A stretch of DNA of 64,000 nucleotides from Nocardioides nematodiphilus (lineage in GTDB: Bacteria > Actinomycetota > Actinomycetes > Propionibacteriales > Nocardioidaceae), in contig NZ_JAIWOY010000003.1 in assembly GCF_020216525.1 (NCBI RefSeq), positions 206,344 to 270,343 on the forward strand. The letters are read 5' to 3'. Below the pieces are notes generated by a model. It made no database searches. It saw only the letters and a program-made list of their open reading frames with translations, and was not told where the DNA came from. Position numbers and translations under genes: made by a program. Positions 49,933 to 58,532 of the stretch are shown in pieces (the stretch's first letter is position 1; every line of letters begins with the position of its first letter).

Positions 49933-50759
49933 TGGGGCGCGCGAGCTGGGCCAGCGACCCGATCCTCGACGCCTTCGCGGCGTTCGGGGACTTCGCCTCG
50001 TTCTCGGTCAAGGTGCTCAAGGAGATCCCGATCACCGTCAAGCTGTACCCCAAGGAGGTCCTGCGCCAGATCAAGGACGTCGCCTGGGGCTCCGGCGCCC
50101 TCCTGGTCGGAGGCGGCACCGTCGGCGTCATGGTCCTGCTCTCGCTCGCGGCCGGTACGTCGCTGGGCATCGAGGGCTTCAACGGCCTCCAGCTCGTCGG
50201 ACTCGCGCCGCTGACCGGCTTCATCTCCGCGAGTGCCAACACCCGCGAGCTCGCGCCCCTGATCGCCGCCCTGGCGCTCGCCGCGCAGGTCGGCTGTCGC
50301 TTCACCGCACAGATCGGCTCGATGAAGATCCACGAGGAGGTCGACGCCCTCGAGGTGATGGGCGTCAGCTCGGTGCGCTACCTCGTCGCGACCCGCGTGG
50401 TGGCCTGCATGTTCGCGATCCTGCCGCTCTACCTGATCGGCCTGCTCGGCTCCTACATCGCCTCGCAGCTCTCGGTCGTCTACATCTTCCACCAGTCGCC
50501 GGGGCAGTACGCGCACTACTTCTCGATCTTCATCAACGGCCAGGACGTCTTCTACTCGATCATCAAGATCCTGATCTTCGCGCTGATCGTCACGCTGATC
50601 CACTGCTGGTACGGCATCAACGCCGGCGGTGGCCCGCAGGCGGTCGGCGAGGCGACCGGTGCCTCGATCCGTGCCTCGATCGTGGTCGTCGTGCTGGTCG
50701 ACATGCTCCTGACGCTCATCTTCTGGGGCAACGACCCCGGCTTCCGGATCACGGGGTAG
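49932..50759 (+). CDS. yrbEB: Mce transporter permease YrbE (B)
   Basis: A 275-residue second YrbE permease with an N-terminal extension (VLKEIPITVKLYPKEVLRQIKDVAW), then the conserved GSMKIHEEVDALEVMGVSSVRYLVATRVVA, matching the EExDA loop in its partner. ATG 49932 overlaps the yrbEA stop (GTGATG; GTG 49929 is an alternative). The two permeases should form the heterodimeric channel base under the Mce hexamer. Confidence 0.93.
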   Translation: MGRASWASDPILDAFAAFGDFASFSVKVLKEIPITVKLYPKEVLRQIKDVAWGSGALLVGGGTVGVMVLLSLAAGTSLGIEGFNGLQLVGLAPLTGFISASANTRELAPLIAALALAAQVGCRFTAQIGSMKIHEEVDALEVMGVSSVRYLVATRVVACMFAILPLYLIGLLGSYIASQLSVVYIFHQSPGQYAHYFSIFINGQDVFYSIIKILIFALIVTLIHCWYGINAGGGPQAVGEATGASIRASIVVVVLVDMLLTLIFWGNDPGFRITG

Positions 50760-50764
50760 CCGCG

Positions 50765-51871
50765 ATGGCCAGGAACAAGGGGCGCGTGACCCCCACCCGC
50801 AACCAGCTCGCGCTGCGTGGCCTGATCGCCGTGCTGGTGCTCGCGGTGATCGTCGAGGTCGTCCGGCTGCACAGCAGTGGGGCGATCGGCGGTCCGCCGC
50901 AGGTGACCGCGCAGCTGCGCAACGCCGGCGGGGCGCTCACCAAGGGCTCCGACGTGAAGCTGCACGGCGTCATCGTCGGCAAGGTCAAGGACATCCGGTC
51001 GGGGACCGACGGCGCCGTCGACGTGGGCATCACCATGGTCGAGAGCCAGATGGGCATGATCCCGGCCGACGTCGTTGCCCGGATCCTGCCGGCGACCGTG
51101 TTCGGCACCACGTACATCGACCTGCGCCCGGCCCACCAGCCGCAGGCCAGCCCCGGTGACGCCAACCCCGGTGACGCCAGCCCGGTGGCGGCCAAGGCCG
51201 CCGGAGGGACGAGGAAGCCCGGCTCGCTGCAGCCCGGCGCGGTCATCCCGGCCGACACCACCCAGCCGACCCTCGAGCTGCAGGACGCCCTCGATGACAT
51301 CGACGGCCTGGTCAAGGCGCTCAACCCCGCCGAGCTCTCCACCGCGATCGGGGCCGCTGCGGTCGCGCTCGACGGTCGGGGCAAGGCCATCGGGGAGACC
51401 GCCGTCGCCCTCGACTCCTACCTGCGCAAGTTCAACCCGAAGGTCGCGATGCTGCGCGCGGATCTCGACAAGCTCTCCTCGTTCCTGCAGGTGGTGCAGC
51501 AGATCGCGCCCGACCTGCTCGACGCGACCGACGACGCGCTGGTCCCGCTCAACACGCTCGTCCAGCACAAGGACGACCTGACCGCGCTGCTCACCGGCGG
51601 CAAGAGCCTGGCCGACACCTCCGCATCGGTGCTGGCCAAGAACTCGGTCAAGCTGACCCGCTTCATCAACGACGCGTACGGCGTCATCGACGCCGTGTAC
51701 GACAACCGGAAGGCCGGCATCACCGACACGATCGCGGTCAATCGGCGCATCGCTGGCATCGTCCGCGCCGCGGAGGAGAAGGGCTACCTCAAGGTGGACG
51801 CCTCGCTGCAGCTCAACGCGCCGCCCTACTACGGCGCGGGTGACCGCCCGTCCTACGGAGGTGGCCGATGA
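50765..51871 (+). CDS. mceA: Mce family protein MceA
   Basis: A 368-residue Mce subunit: an N-terminal membrane anchor (RGLIAVLVLAVIVEVV), the MCE/MlaD domain at ~45-125 (QLRNAGGALTKGSDVKLHGVIVGKVKDI, FGTTYIDLRP), then a long helical region expected to form the tunnel. There is a low-complexity insert after the MCE domain (SPGDANPGDASPVAAKAAGG) with a short repeated PGDA. Unlike B-F it has no C-terminal cysteine pair. It follows yrbEB by 5 bp. Confidence 0.92.
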   Translation: MARNKGRVTPTRNQLALRGLIAVLVLAVIVEVVRLHSSGAIGGPPQVTAQLRNAGGALTKGSDVKLHGVIVGKVKDIRSGTDGAVDVGITMVESQMGMIPADVVARILPATVFGTTYIDLRPAHQPQASPGDANPGDASPVAAKAAGGTRKPGSLQPGAVIPADTTQPTLELQDALDDIDGLVKALNPAELSTAIGAAAVALDGRGKAIGETAVALDSYLRKFNPKVAMLRADLDKLSSFLQVVQQIAPDLLDATDDALVPLNTLVQHKDDLTALLTGGKSLADTSASVLAKNSVKLTRFINDAYGVIDAVYDNRKAGITDTIAVNRRIAGIVRAAEEKGYLKVDASLQLNAPPYYGAGDRPSYGGGR

Positions 51872-52884
51872 AGGGCGTACGCATCACCGGGCTGAAGTTC
51901 TTCACCTTCGCCCTCGTCGCCATCCTGCTCGGCGTCCTGCTGGTCAACACCATGCGCAACGGGGTCAGCGGGGACACGCGGTCCTACACCGCGCTCTTCA
52001 CCGACGTCAGCGGCCTACGGGTCGGCGACGACGTGAAGGTCGCCGGCGTCCGAGTGGGACGCGTCCAGTCGATCGAGGTCGAGAAGGGCGGCGAGCTGGC
52101 CGAGGTCGGGTTCGACCTGGTCGCCCGGCAACCGATCCTGGCCAACACCGACCTGGTGATGCGCTACCAGAACCTCGTCGGTCAGCGGTACCTCGCCATG
52201 GTCCAGCCGGCCAACCACGAGGCTCCGCTCAAGCCCGGCACGACGATCCCGACCAAGCACACCGACCCCGGCTTCGACCTGACCCAGCTGCTCAACGGCT
52301 TCCGGCCGCTCTTCGAGGTGCTGCAGCCGGCCGACGTCAACAAGCTGGCCGCCTCACTGGTCCAGGTCCTCCAGGGCGAGGGCGGCACCGTCGACTCGCT
52401 GCTGCACCAGACCGCGACGCTGACCACCTTCGTCGCCAACCGCGACCAGGTCATCGACGCGGTGCTGACCAACCTCACCCCGGTGCTCAACAACCTGTCC
52501 GGACACGGCACCCAGCTCACCGCGACCATCACGTCGCTGGAGAAGCTGATGCAGGGCCTGGCCGCCGACCGCCAGCAGATCGGCGCCGCGGTCGACGGGA
52601 TCGGCCAGCTCGTCGGATCCACCTCCGACCTGCTCACCCAGGCCCAGCAGCCCCTGATCTCCTCGGTGCACCAGCTGCGTACGGTGGCCGGCACGCTCGA
52701 CCAGACCAGCGGTCAGGTCATCGCGGCGGTCAACGCCTTCCGTACGGTCTTCGGCGGTCTCGGCCGCGCGACCTCCTACGAGAACGCGATCAACGTGTAC
52801 GTCTGCTCGCTGTCCCTCGCGCTCGGGAACACCAACATCAACACCGCCGTCGTCGGCGGTCGCTTCTCGAAGGTGTGCCAGTGA
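51868..52884 (+). CDS. mceB: Mce family protein MceB
   Basis: A 338-residue subunit: anchor (LKFFTFALVAILLGVLLV), MCE domain (DVSGLRVGDDVKVAGVRVGRVQSI, YQNLVGQRYLAM) and helical tail, ending with VYVCSLSLALGNTNINTAVV...KVCQ, which holds a cysteine pair. ATG 51868 overlaps the mceA stop (ATGA). Its own stop overlaps mceC. Confidence 0.92.
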   Translation: MKGVRITGLKFFTFALVAILLGVLLVNTMRNGVSGDTRSYTALFTDVSGLRVGDDVKVAGVRVGRVQSIEVEKGGELAEVGFDLVARQPILANTDLVMRYQNLVGQRYLAMVQPANHEAPLKPGTTIPTKHTDPGFDLTQLLNGFRPLFEVLQPADVNKLAASLVQVLQGEGGTVDSLLHQTATLTTFVANRDQVIDAVLTNLTPVLNNLSGHGTQLTATITSLEKLMQGLAADRQQIGAAVDGIGQLVGSTSDLLTQAQQPLISSVHQLRTVAGTLDQTSGQVIAAVNAFRTVFGGLGRATSYENAINVYVCSLSLALGNTNINTAVVGGRFSKVCQ

Positions 52885-53864
52885 TGATGAAGCCGCTCTC
52901 CGCACGCGACCCGTTCAAGATCGGCCTCGCCGCGATCGTCGTGATCGCCCTGCTGGGCGTCGGGGTCGTCCTCCTCTCCCAGGCCAACGTCGGGAAGGAG
53001 ACCTACAGCGCCGTGCTGGCGCAGTCCGCCGGCCTCCGCGCCGGCGAGGCCGTCGAGGTGCACGGGGTCATCTCGGGCAAGATCAAGAAGGTCGCCATCC
53101 AGGGCACCGAGGTCAAGGTCGACTTCACCATGGCCAAGAACATCGCCCTCGGCAGCGACACCACCGCGGTGGTCAAGGTGGCGACCCTGCTGGGCACGCA
53201 CTACCTCGAGGTCGACCCGAAGGGGTCGGGCGCGCTGCCCGGCGGCACCGTGCCGCTCGAGCACACGGCGGTGCCGTACAACCTCCAGGACGTCCTCAAC
53301 GAGGGCAGCGCCAAGCTCGAGGAGCTCGACCCGGTGGTGCTCTCCAAGGCGCTGGCGTCGGCGGCCGACGTGATCGGCAGCTCCAAGGACCAGATCGCGC
53401 CGGCGATCAGCGGTGTCGCCGCCCTCTCGGACGTCATCGCCAAGCGCAACACCCAGGTGGCCGAGCTGCTCAAGGCGGCCCGCAGCGTCAGCGACCAGCT
53501 GACCGCGTCGAGCCCCGATCTGGTCGAGCTGATGAAGCAGGCGACGCTGGTCACCCAGGAGATCACCAGCCGGCGCGACGCGATCCACACCATGCTCGTC
53601 GAGACCACCCGGCTCTCGCACGCGCTGACCAGCGTGATCACCCAGAGCAAGGCCGACCTCAAGCCGGCCCTGGCCAGCCTCGACTCGGCGATCCGGTCGC
53701 TCAACAAGCAGAGCGCGACGCTCACCGGCGCCCTCGACGTGCTGGCGCCCGCGTCCCGCTACGTCGCGAACGCGCTGGGCAACGGCCCGTGGCTGGACCT
53801 CAACGTCCACGCCCCGCTGATCCCCACCGATGAAGGACGATGCGCGTTGGGAGACTGCTCGTGA
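52884..53864 (+). CDS. mceC: Mce family protein MceC
   Basis: A 326-residue subunit: anchor (IGLAAIVVIALLGVGVVLL), MCE domain (QSAGLRAGEAVEVHGVISGKIKKV, LLGTHYLEVDP) and a helical tail with many DxI/heptad-like repeats. The C-terminus EGRCALGDCS carries two cysteines. ATG 52884 overlaps the mceB stop (TGATG); the adjacent ATG 52887 is a near alternative. Confidence 0.92.
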   Translation: MMKPLSARDPFKIGLAAIVVIALLGVGVVLLSQANVGKETYSAVLAQSAGLRAGEAVEVHGVISGKIKKVAIQGTEVKVDFTMAKNIALGSDTTAVVKVATLLGTHYLEVDPKGSGALPGGTVPLEHTAVPYNLQDVLNEGSAKLEELDPVVLSKALASAADVIGSSKDQIAPAISGVAALSDVIAKRNTQVAELLKAARSVSDQLTASSPDLVELMKQATLVTQEITSRRDAIHTMLVETTRLSHALTSVITQSKADLKPALASLDSAIRSLNKQSATLTGALDVLAPASRYVANALGNGPWLDLNVHAPLIPTDEGRCALGDCS

Positions 53865-54940
53865 AGCTCACGATGAAGAAGGTCGTCGTGGCCCTGGTGG
53901 CAGCCGTGGTCGTGCTCGGCGGCCTCGCCGTGATGAAGGCCATGAGCGGCGGCGACCAGAAGACGTACACCGCCTACTTCGCCGACTCCGCCGGCCTGTT
54001 CGTCGGCAACGACGTCGGCGTCCTCGGCGTCAACGTCGGCACGGTGAAGTCCATCGTCCCGGACGGCAACCAGGTCAAGGTGACCCTCGAGGTCGACGGC
54101 GACCGGCCGATCCCGGCGAAGGCCGGCGCGGTGATCGTCGCCCGTTCGGTGGCCACCGACCGCTACGTCGAGCTGACCCCGGCGTACAAGAGCGGCCCCA
54201 CGATGAGTGACGGCGCCACGATCCCGATCGACCGCACCCGTACGCCCGTCGAGTTCGACGAGGTGCTCGCCAATCTCAGCACCTTCGCCACCGACATCTC
54301 CGGCAGCAAGCAGGCCAGCGACGCGGTCAAGCGGATCGTCGATGCCGGAAGCGAGGCTCTCGCCGGGCAGGGCCAGCCCCTTCACGACATGATCGGCTCG
54401 CTCTCCACGGCCACCGGCGACGTCGCCGGGCAGCGTGCGCAGTTCGCCGCGATGCTGACCTCCGTCGACACCCTGGTCAACCAGGTCGCCGACAACGAGC
54501 AGACCGAGCGCGCCTTCATCAAGCAGGTCGCCGACGCCTCCTCGATGCTCGCCGGCCAGCGCCAGGAGTTCAAGCAGACCCTCGACTCGCTCGACGATGC
54601 CGTCACCCAGCTGGCCGCGTTCTCGGCCGCCAACAAGGGCTCGATCGTCGGCACCCTCAACGACAGCGCGTCGTTGGTGAAGAAGCTCAACGCCAAGCAG
54701 GCCACCATCGCCGAGATCCTGCGCGACCTCCCGCTGGCCCTGCAGAACCTGCAGCGCGCCGACCGCGGTGGCACCCTGCCTGCCCGCATCGACCCGGTCG
54801 TCCTCACCCCGGTCTCCGGACTGCTGCAGCAGCTCTGCAAGGGCGGCCTGCTCGGGACCGTGTGCAACCTGATCGACGGCACCGACATCACCGGCAACCT
54901 GAGCGAGCTGCTCGGGCTGCTGACGGGAGGCACCAAGTGA
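53861..54940 (+). CDS. mceD: Mce family protein MceD
   Basis: A ~359-residue subunit: anchor (KKVVVALVAAVVVLGGLAV), MCE domain (DSAGLFVGNDVGVLGVNVGTVKSI, ATDRYVELTPAY), helical tail, and LQQLCKGGLLGTVCN with a C-terminal cysteine pair. GTG 53861 is taken because it overlaps the mceC stop as GTGA and has GGGAG seven bases upstream; ATG 53840, inside mceC, is the longer alternative. Confidence 0.9.
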   Translation: MKLTMKKVVVALVAAVVVLGGLAVMKAMSGGDQKTYTAYFADSAGLFVGNDVGVLGVNVGTVKSIVPDGNQVKVTLEVDGDRPIPAKAGAVIVARSVATDRYVELTPAYKSGPTMSDGATIPIDRTRTPVEFDEVLANLSTFATDISGSKQASDAVKRIVDAGSEALAGQGQPLHDMIGSLSTATGDVAGQRAQFAAMLTSVDTLVNQVADNEQTERAFIKQVADASSMLAGQRQEFKQTLDSLDDAVTQLAAFSAANKGSIVGTLNDSASLVKKLNAKQATIAEILRDLPLALQNLQRADRGGTLPARIDPVVLTPVSGLLQQLCKGGLLGTVCNLIDGTDITGNLSELLGLLTGGTK

Positions 54941-56100
54941 ACCGCCTCATCCGGGTCACGGCCTGCGGGGCCGCGGCGCTCGGTCTCACCGGAGCGCTGA
55001 CCGCCTGTGGCCCCACGCTCGGCTCGATGCCGCTGCCCGGCACCGGCGTCTCCGGTGACGCGATCACGGTGAAGATGGACTTCGCCGACGCGCTCAACCT
55101 CGCCAAGGGCGCCACCGTGAAGGTGAACGGCGTCTCGGAGGGCAAGGTCGAGTCGATCGACGCGGCCGACTTCCAGGCGATCGCGGTGATGAAGGTGAAG
55201 ACCGATGCCCAGCTGCGCGAGGGCGCGACCGCGCGCCTGCGCTACACCACACCGCTCGGTGAGCTCTTCGTCGACATCACGAACCCGGCGAAGGGTGCGC
55301 TGATGAAGGACGGCACCGAGCTGAGCACCCAGCAGACCAGCACCGCGCCGACGGTCGAGGACGCGCTGTCGGAGGCGTCGCTCCTGATCAACGGCGGCGG
55401 GCTCGGGCAGCTGCAGCAGGTCACCACGGAGCTCAACGCCGCCCTGGGCGGCAACGAGGGCACCTTCCGCGACCTGCTCGAGCAGCTCAACGGGTTCCTG
55501 ATCCAGGCCAACCAGACCACCCAGGACATCGACACCGCGCTCCACGCGCTCTCCTCGGTGGGACAGACCCTCAACCAGCGGCGCGACACGATCAACAAGG
55601 CGCTGGCGCAGATCAAGCCGGCCGCCGACGTGCTGCGGGCCAACACGCCGGACTTCACCGCGCTGCTCACCTCCCTGCGGGCCTTCGCCGCCCAGGCCAA
55701 CCAGACGGTCGGGGCCACCAAGACGCAGCTGCTGGCCACCATCAAGGAGGCCGAGCCGATCCTCGCCGAGATGGCCGCCAACAAGAGCACCTGGTCCGAC
55801 TCGCTGGTCCAGCTCACCAAGCTGGCCGACGCGATCACCACGGCCGTCCCCGGCGACTACCTCAACGTCAACGTCAAGCTCCGCACCGACCTGAGCCATC
55901 TGCTCGCCGGCACCGGCACCGGTGGCAAGGGCGGTACCGGTGGCACGAGCGGCGGCTCGGGCGGGACGGGCGGCACCGGCGGAGGTGGCCTGCTCGGCGG
56001 CATCCTCGGCGGCGGCAAGACCGGCTCCGGCACGACCGGAGGCACCGGGTCCGGCGGCACCTCCGGGTGCACCCTCAACCTGCTGGGAGTGTGTCTGTGA
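54937..56100 (+). CDS. mceE: Mce family lipoprotein MceE
   Basis: A 387-residue subunit and the only lipoprotein of the set: a signal peptide ends in the lipobox LTAC (cysteine at residue ~24). The MCE domain follows (FADALNLAKGATVKVNGVSEGKVESI, TPLGELFVDI), then the helical tail. Residues ~325-375 are a glycine/threonine/serine-rich low-complexity stretch (GGTGGTSGGSGGTGGTGGGG), before CTLNLLGVCL with two cysteines. GTG 54937 overlaps the mceD stop. Confidence 0.92.
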   Translation: MNRLIRVTACGAAALGLTGALTACGPTLGSMPLPGTGVSGDAITVKMDFADALNLAKGATVKVNGVSEGKVESIDAADFQAIAVMKVKTDAQLREGATARLRYTTPLGELFVDITNPAKGALMKDGTELSTQQTSTAPTVEDALSEASLLINGGGLGQLQQVTTELNAALGGNEGTFRDLLEQLNGFLIQANQTTQDIDTALHALSSVGQTLNQRRDTINKALAQIKPAADVLRANTPDFTALLTSLRAFAAQANQTVGATKTQLLATIKEAEPILAEMAANKSTWSDSLVQLTKLADAITTAVPGDYLNVNVKLRTDLSHLLAGTGTGGKGGTGGTSGGSGGTGGTGGGGLLGGILGGGKTGSGTTGGTGSGGTSGCTLNLLGVCL

Positions 56101-57197
56101 TGACCTGGGCCAAGAAGATCCTCACCGACCGGCTCTACCTCAGCGTGGTGGGCGTCGTCGTGGTCTTCGCGCTGTCGATCGCGTACCTCTTCGCGGTGGT
56201 CCTCGACCGCCCGCTCACCTCCACGCCGCCGACCGTCAAGGTGATGCTGGCCAGCACGGGCGGTCTGTTCGCCGGCTCGGAGGCGACCTACCGGGGCGTC
56301 AAGGTCGGCAAGGTCACCTCGATCAAGCTGACGCCCGAGGGCGTCCAGGCGGACGTGTCGCTCACCAACCGGGACCTCAAGATCCCGGCCAGCACCAAGG
56401 CCCGGGTCCGCAGCCTGTCGCCGGTCGGGGAGCAGTACGTCGACTTCGAGCCGACCACCCTGACCGGCCCGTTCCTCAAGGACGGCAGCGTCATCCAGGC
56501 CGCGTCCACCGAGCTGCCACAGACCCTCGGCTCGACCGTCGTGGCGGTCAACGGCCTGCTCAAGCAGATCGACGCCACCAAGCTGCACAACATGCTGGAC
56601 GAGCTCGCCACCGGTCTCAACGGCACCGGGCTGCAGATCGGGCAGATCGTCGACCAGGGCCAGGAGATCCTGCAGACCCTGCAGACGGTGTGGCCGCAGA
56701 CCTCGGACCTGATCGACACGTCCGGCAAGGCGCTCGACATCCCGACCTCGCAGGCCGGCGACCTCAAGACGCTCGCCAGCTCGGCCAAGCAGTTCGCCGC
56801 CTTCCTCAAGGACTACGACCCGACGCTGGTCAAGCAGCTCGAGAAGGCGCCCAAGCAGCTCCGGACGACCGAGGGCCTGGTCAAGGAGTGGGGCGCGATC
56901 CTGCCTGGCTTCTTCGACTCCGTCGAGCCGTTCCTGCAGCTGCTGACCTCGTACAACCCGCACCTGCGGGCCACGCTGGCCAACTACGCCCCGGGCCTCG
57001 ACGCACTGAGCGACGTGCTCCACGGCGGCAAGCTCAACCTGGCACTGATCGCGGACAAGGACGCCCGCTGCTCGTACGGCACGTCGGCGACCGACCCGCG
57101 CACCACCGGCCGGCCCCTCCAGGCTGACGGCCACTGCTCGGCGGACTTCCCGCAGCTGCAGCGCGGTGCGGCCCACGCCCCGGGCCCGGTGGACTGA
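56100..57197 (+). CDS. mceF: Mce family protein MceF
   Basis: A 365-residue subunit closing the operon: anchor (YLSVVGVVVVFALSIAYLFAV), MCE domain (STGGLFAGSEATYRGVKVGKVTSI, LSPVGEQYVDFEP), helical tail, and two well-spaced cysteines near the end (DARCSYG, DGHCSADF). ATG 56100 shares its A with the mceE stop; GTG 56097 is also possible. No Mce-associated (mas) genes follow. Confidence 0.92.
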   Translation: MTWAKKILTDRLYLSVVGVVVVFALSIAYLFAVVLDRPLTSTPPTVKVMLASTGGLFAGSEATYRGVKVGKVTSIKLTPEGVQADVSLTNRDLKIPASTKARVRSLSPVGEQYVDFEPTTLTGPFLKDGSVIQAASTELPQTLGSTVVAVNGLLKQIDATKLHNMLDELATGLNGTGLQIGQIVDQGQEILQTLQTVWPQTSDLIDTSGKALDIPTSQAGDLKTLASSAKQFAAFLKDYDPTLVKQLEKAPKQLRTTEGLVKEWGAILPGFFDSVEPFLQLLTSYNPHLRATLANYAPGLDALSDVLHGGKLNLALIADKDARCSYGTSATDPRTTGRPLQADGHCSADFPQLQRGAAHAPGPVD

Positions 57198-57201
57198 GCG
57201 G

Positions 57202-57240
57202 GCCGCTCCGGCCCTTGCTCAGAGGAAGGGCCGGAGCGGC
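57202..57240. terminator. 15-bp hairpin ending the mce operon
   Basis: GCCGCTCCGGCCCTT (57202-57216) pairs exactly with 57226-57240. It starts four bases after the mceF stop and its right arm lies in the last codons of the convergent phospholipase D gene, so it probably ends both. Confidence 0.82.
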
Positions 57241-58472
57241 GTCAGCACGAACTCGGTGAACTTGCGGTGCATGTCGCGCGCCTGCCACTCGTGCTCGGTC
57301 AGCTCGAGGCTGTTGGAGCAGTCGGTCGCGAAGATCTCCTCCATCGCGGCCGCCAGGTCGTGATCGATGATCTCGACGTTGATCTCATAGTTGCCCGAGA
57401 GACTGAGCCGGTCGATGTTGGCCGTGCCGACGGTCGTCCACGATCCGTCGACCGTCGCGGTCTTGGCATGGATCATGGCGTCGCGGAACCGGAAGATGCG
57501 CACGCCCGCCTCGAGCAGCTGGGCGAAGTAGCCGCGGCTGATCCAGTCGGTGACGATGTGGTTGGACTTCAGGGGCAGCAGCACCCGTACATCCACGCCG
57601 CGCTGGGCGGCGTCCTTGAGCGCGTCGACGAAGTCCTGGTCCGGTAGGAAGTACGCGGTGGTCAGCCAGACATTGGTGGAGGCGCGGTTGATCGCCTCCA
57701 GGTACATCGCGCGGATCGGGAACATCATCAGCCGCGGCACGTTGCGGTGGAACCGCACGGTGGCGTCCCAGGCGCTCGGCGCCTCGATCAGCAGCGGCGG
57801 CTGCGAGGCGCCCAGCCGCTTGCGGCGGTTGAGGTTCCAGAAGTCGGCGAACGCGCGCTTCAGGTCGACGACGCCGGGGCCGGTGATCCGCAGGTGGGTG
57901 TCGCGCCACTCGGTCGCGTACGCGGAGCCGATGTTGTACCCGCCGATGAACGCCGCGGTGTCGTCGACGACCAGGATCTTGCGGTGGTCGCGGCCGTAGC
58001 GGCGCAGGTCGTAGAACCGCAGACCGGCCGGGTAGACCGGATAGCGCAGCACCTTGATCCCCGGCGGCATCTGCTTGAACCGCGGCGGGACCACGAGGTT
58101 GGCGAACGAGTCGAAGACGCAGTAGACCTCGACGCCACGCGCGGCGGCCTCGGCGAGCGCGGTCTTGAAGAGCTGGCCGACCTCGTCGCCCTTCCAGATG
58201 TAGCTCTCGAAGAGCACCACCTTCTGGGCGCCCTCGATGGCGCGCAACATGTCGTCGTACAGGTCGCGTCCGTACGAGTAGGTCGTGATGGAGCCCTCGC
58301 CGACCTCGGTCGTCCTCGGCGCGGTCACCGGGAACGGCTTGGGCCGCTTGCCGCGGCTGCGGTACGCGTCGATCAGGGTCAGGCCCAGCGCTGCGGAGAG
58401 CGGCACGAGGACGACGGCCAGGAGGCTACGGCGCAGGAGGCGGAAGAACCGCTCGAGGTCGGGTGCTCGCAC
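57219..58472 (-). CDS. Cardiolipin synthase-like phospholipase D family protein
   Basis: A 417-residue protein with an N-terminal membrane helix (SLLAVVLVPLSAALGLTLI) and two HKD centres, DHRKILVVDDTAAFIGGYNIG and IHAKTATVDGSWTTVGTANID. The second has the HxK(x4)D spacing in full; the first is also intact. This two-motif form with ESYIWKGDEVG matches cardiolipin synthases that join phosphatidylglycerol units. GTG 58472 lies six bases after TATGTT, so a leaderless start is likely. Divergent from uvrB. Confidence 0.87.
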   Translation of the reverse strand: MRAPDLERFFRLLRRSLLAVVLVPLSAALGLTLIDAYRSRGKRPKPFPVTAPRTTEVGEGSITTYSYGRDLYDDMLRAIEGAQKVVLFESYIWKGDEVGQLFKTALAEAAARGVEVYCVFDSFANLVVPPRFKQMPPGIKVLRYPVYPAGLRFYDLRRYGRDHRKILVVDDTAAFIGGYNIGSAYATEWRDTHLRITGPGVVDLKRAFADFWNLNRRKRLGASQPPLLIEAPSAWDATVRFHRNVPRLMMFPIRAMYLEAINRASTNVWLTTAYFLPDQDFVDALKDAAQRGVDVRVLLPLKSNHIVTDWISRGYFAQLLEAGVRIFRFRDAMIHAKTATVDGSWTTVGTANIDRLSLSGNYEINVEIIDHDLAAAMEEIFATDCSNSLELTEHEWQARDMHRKFTEFVLTPLRPFL

Positions 58473-58532
58473 GCTCCCAACATAGTCAGGTGAGCCGCCG
58501 AAGTTGTCAGGGCCCGCCCGTACGCTGGCGAC

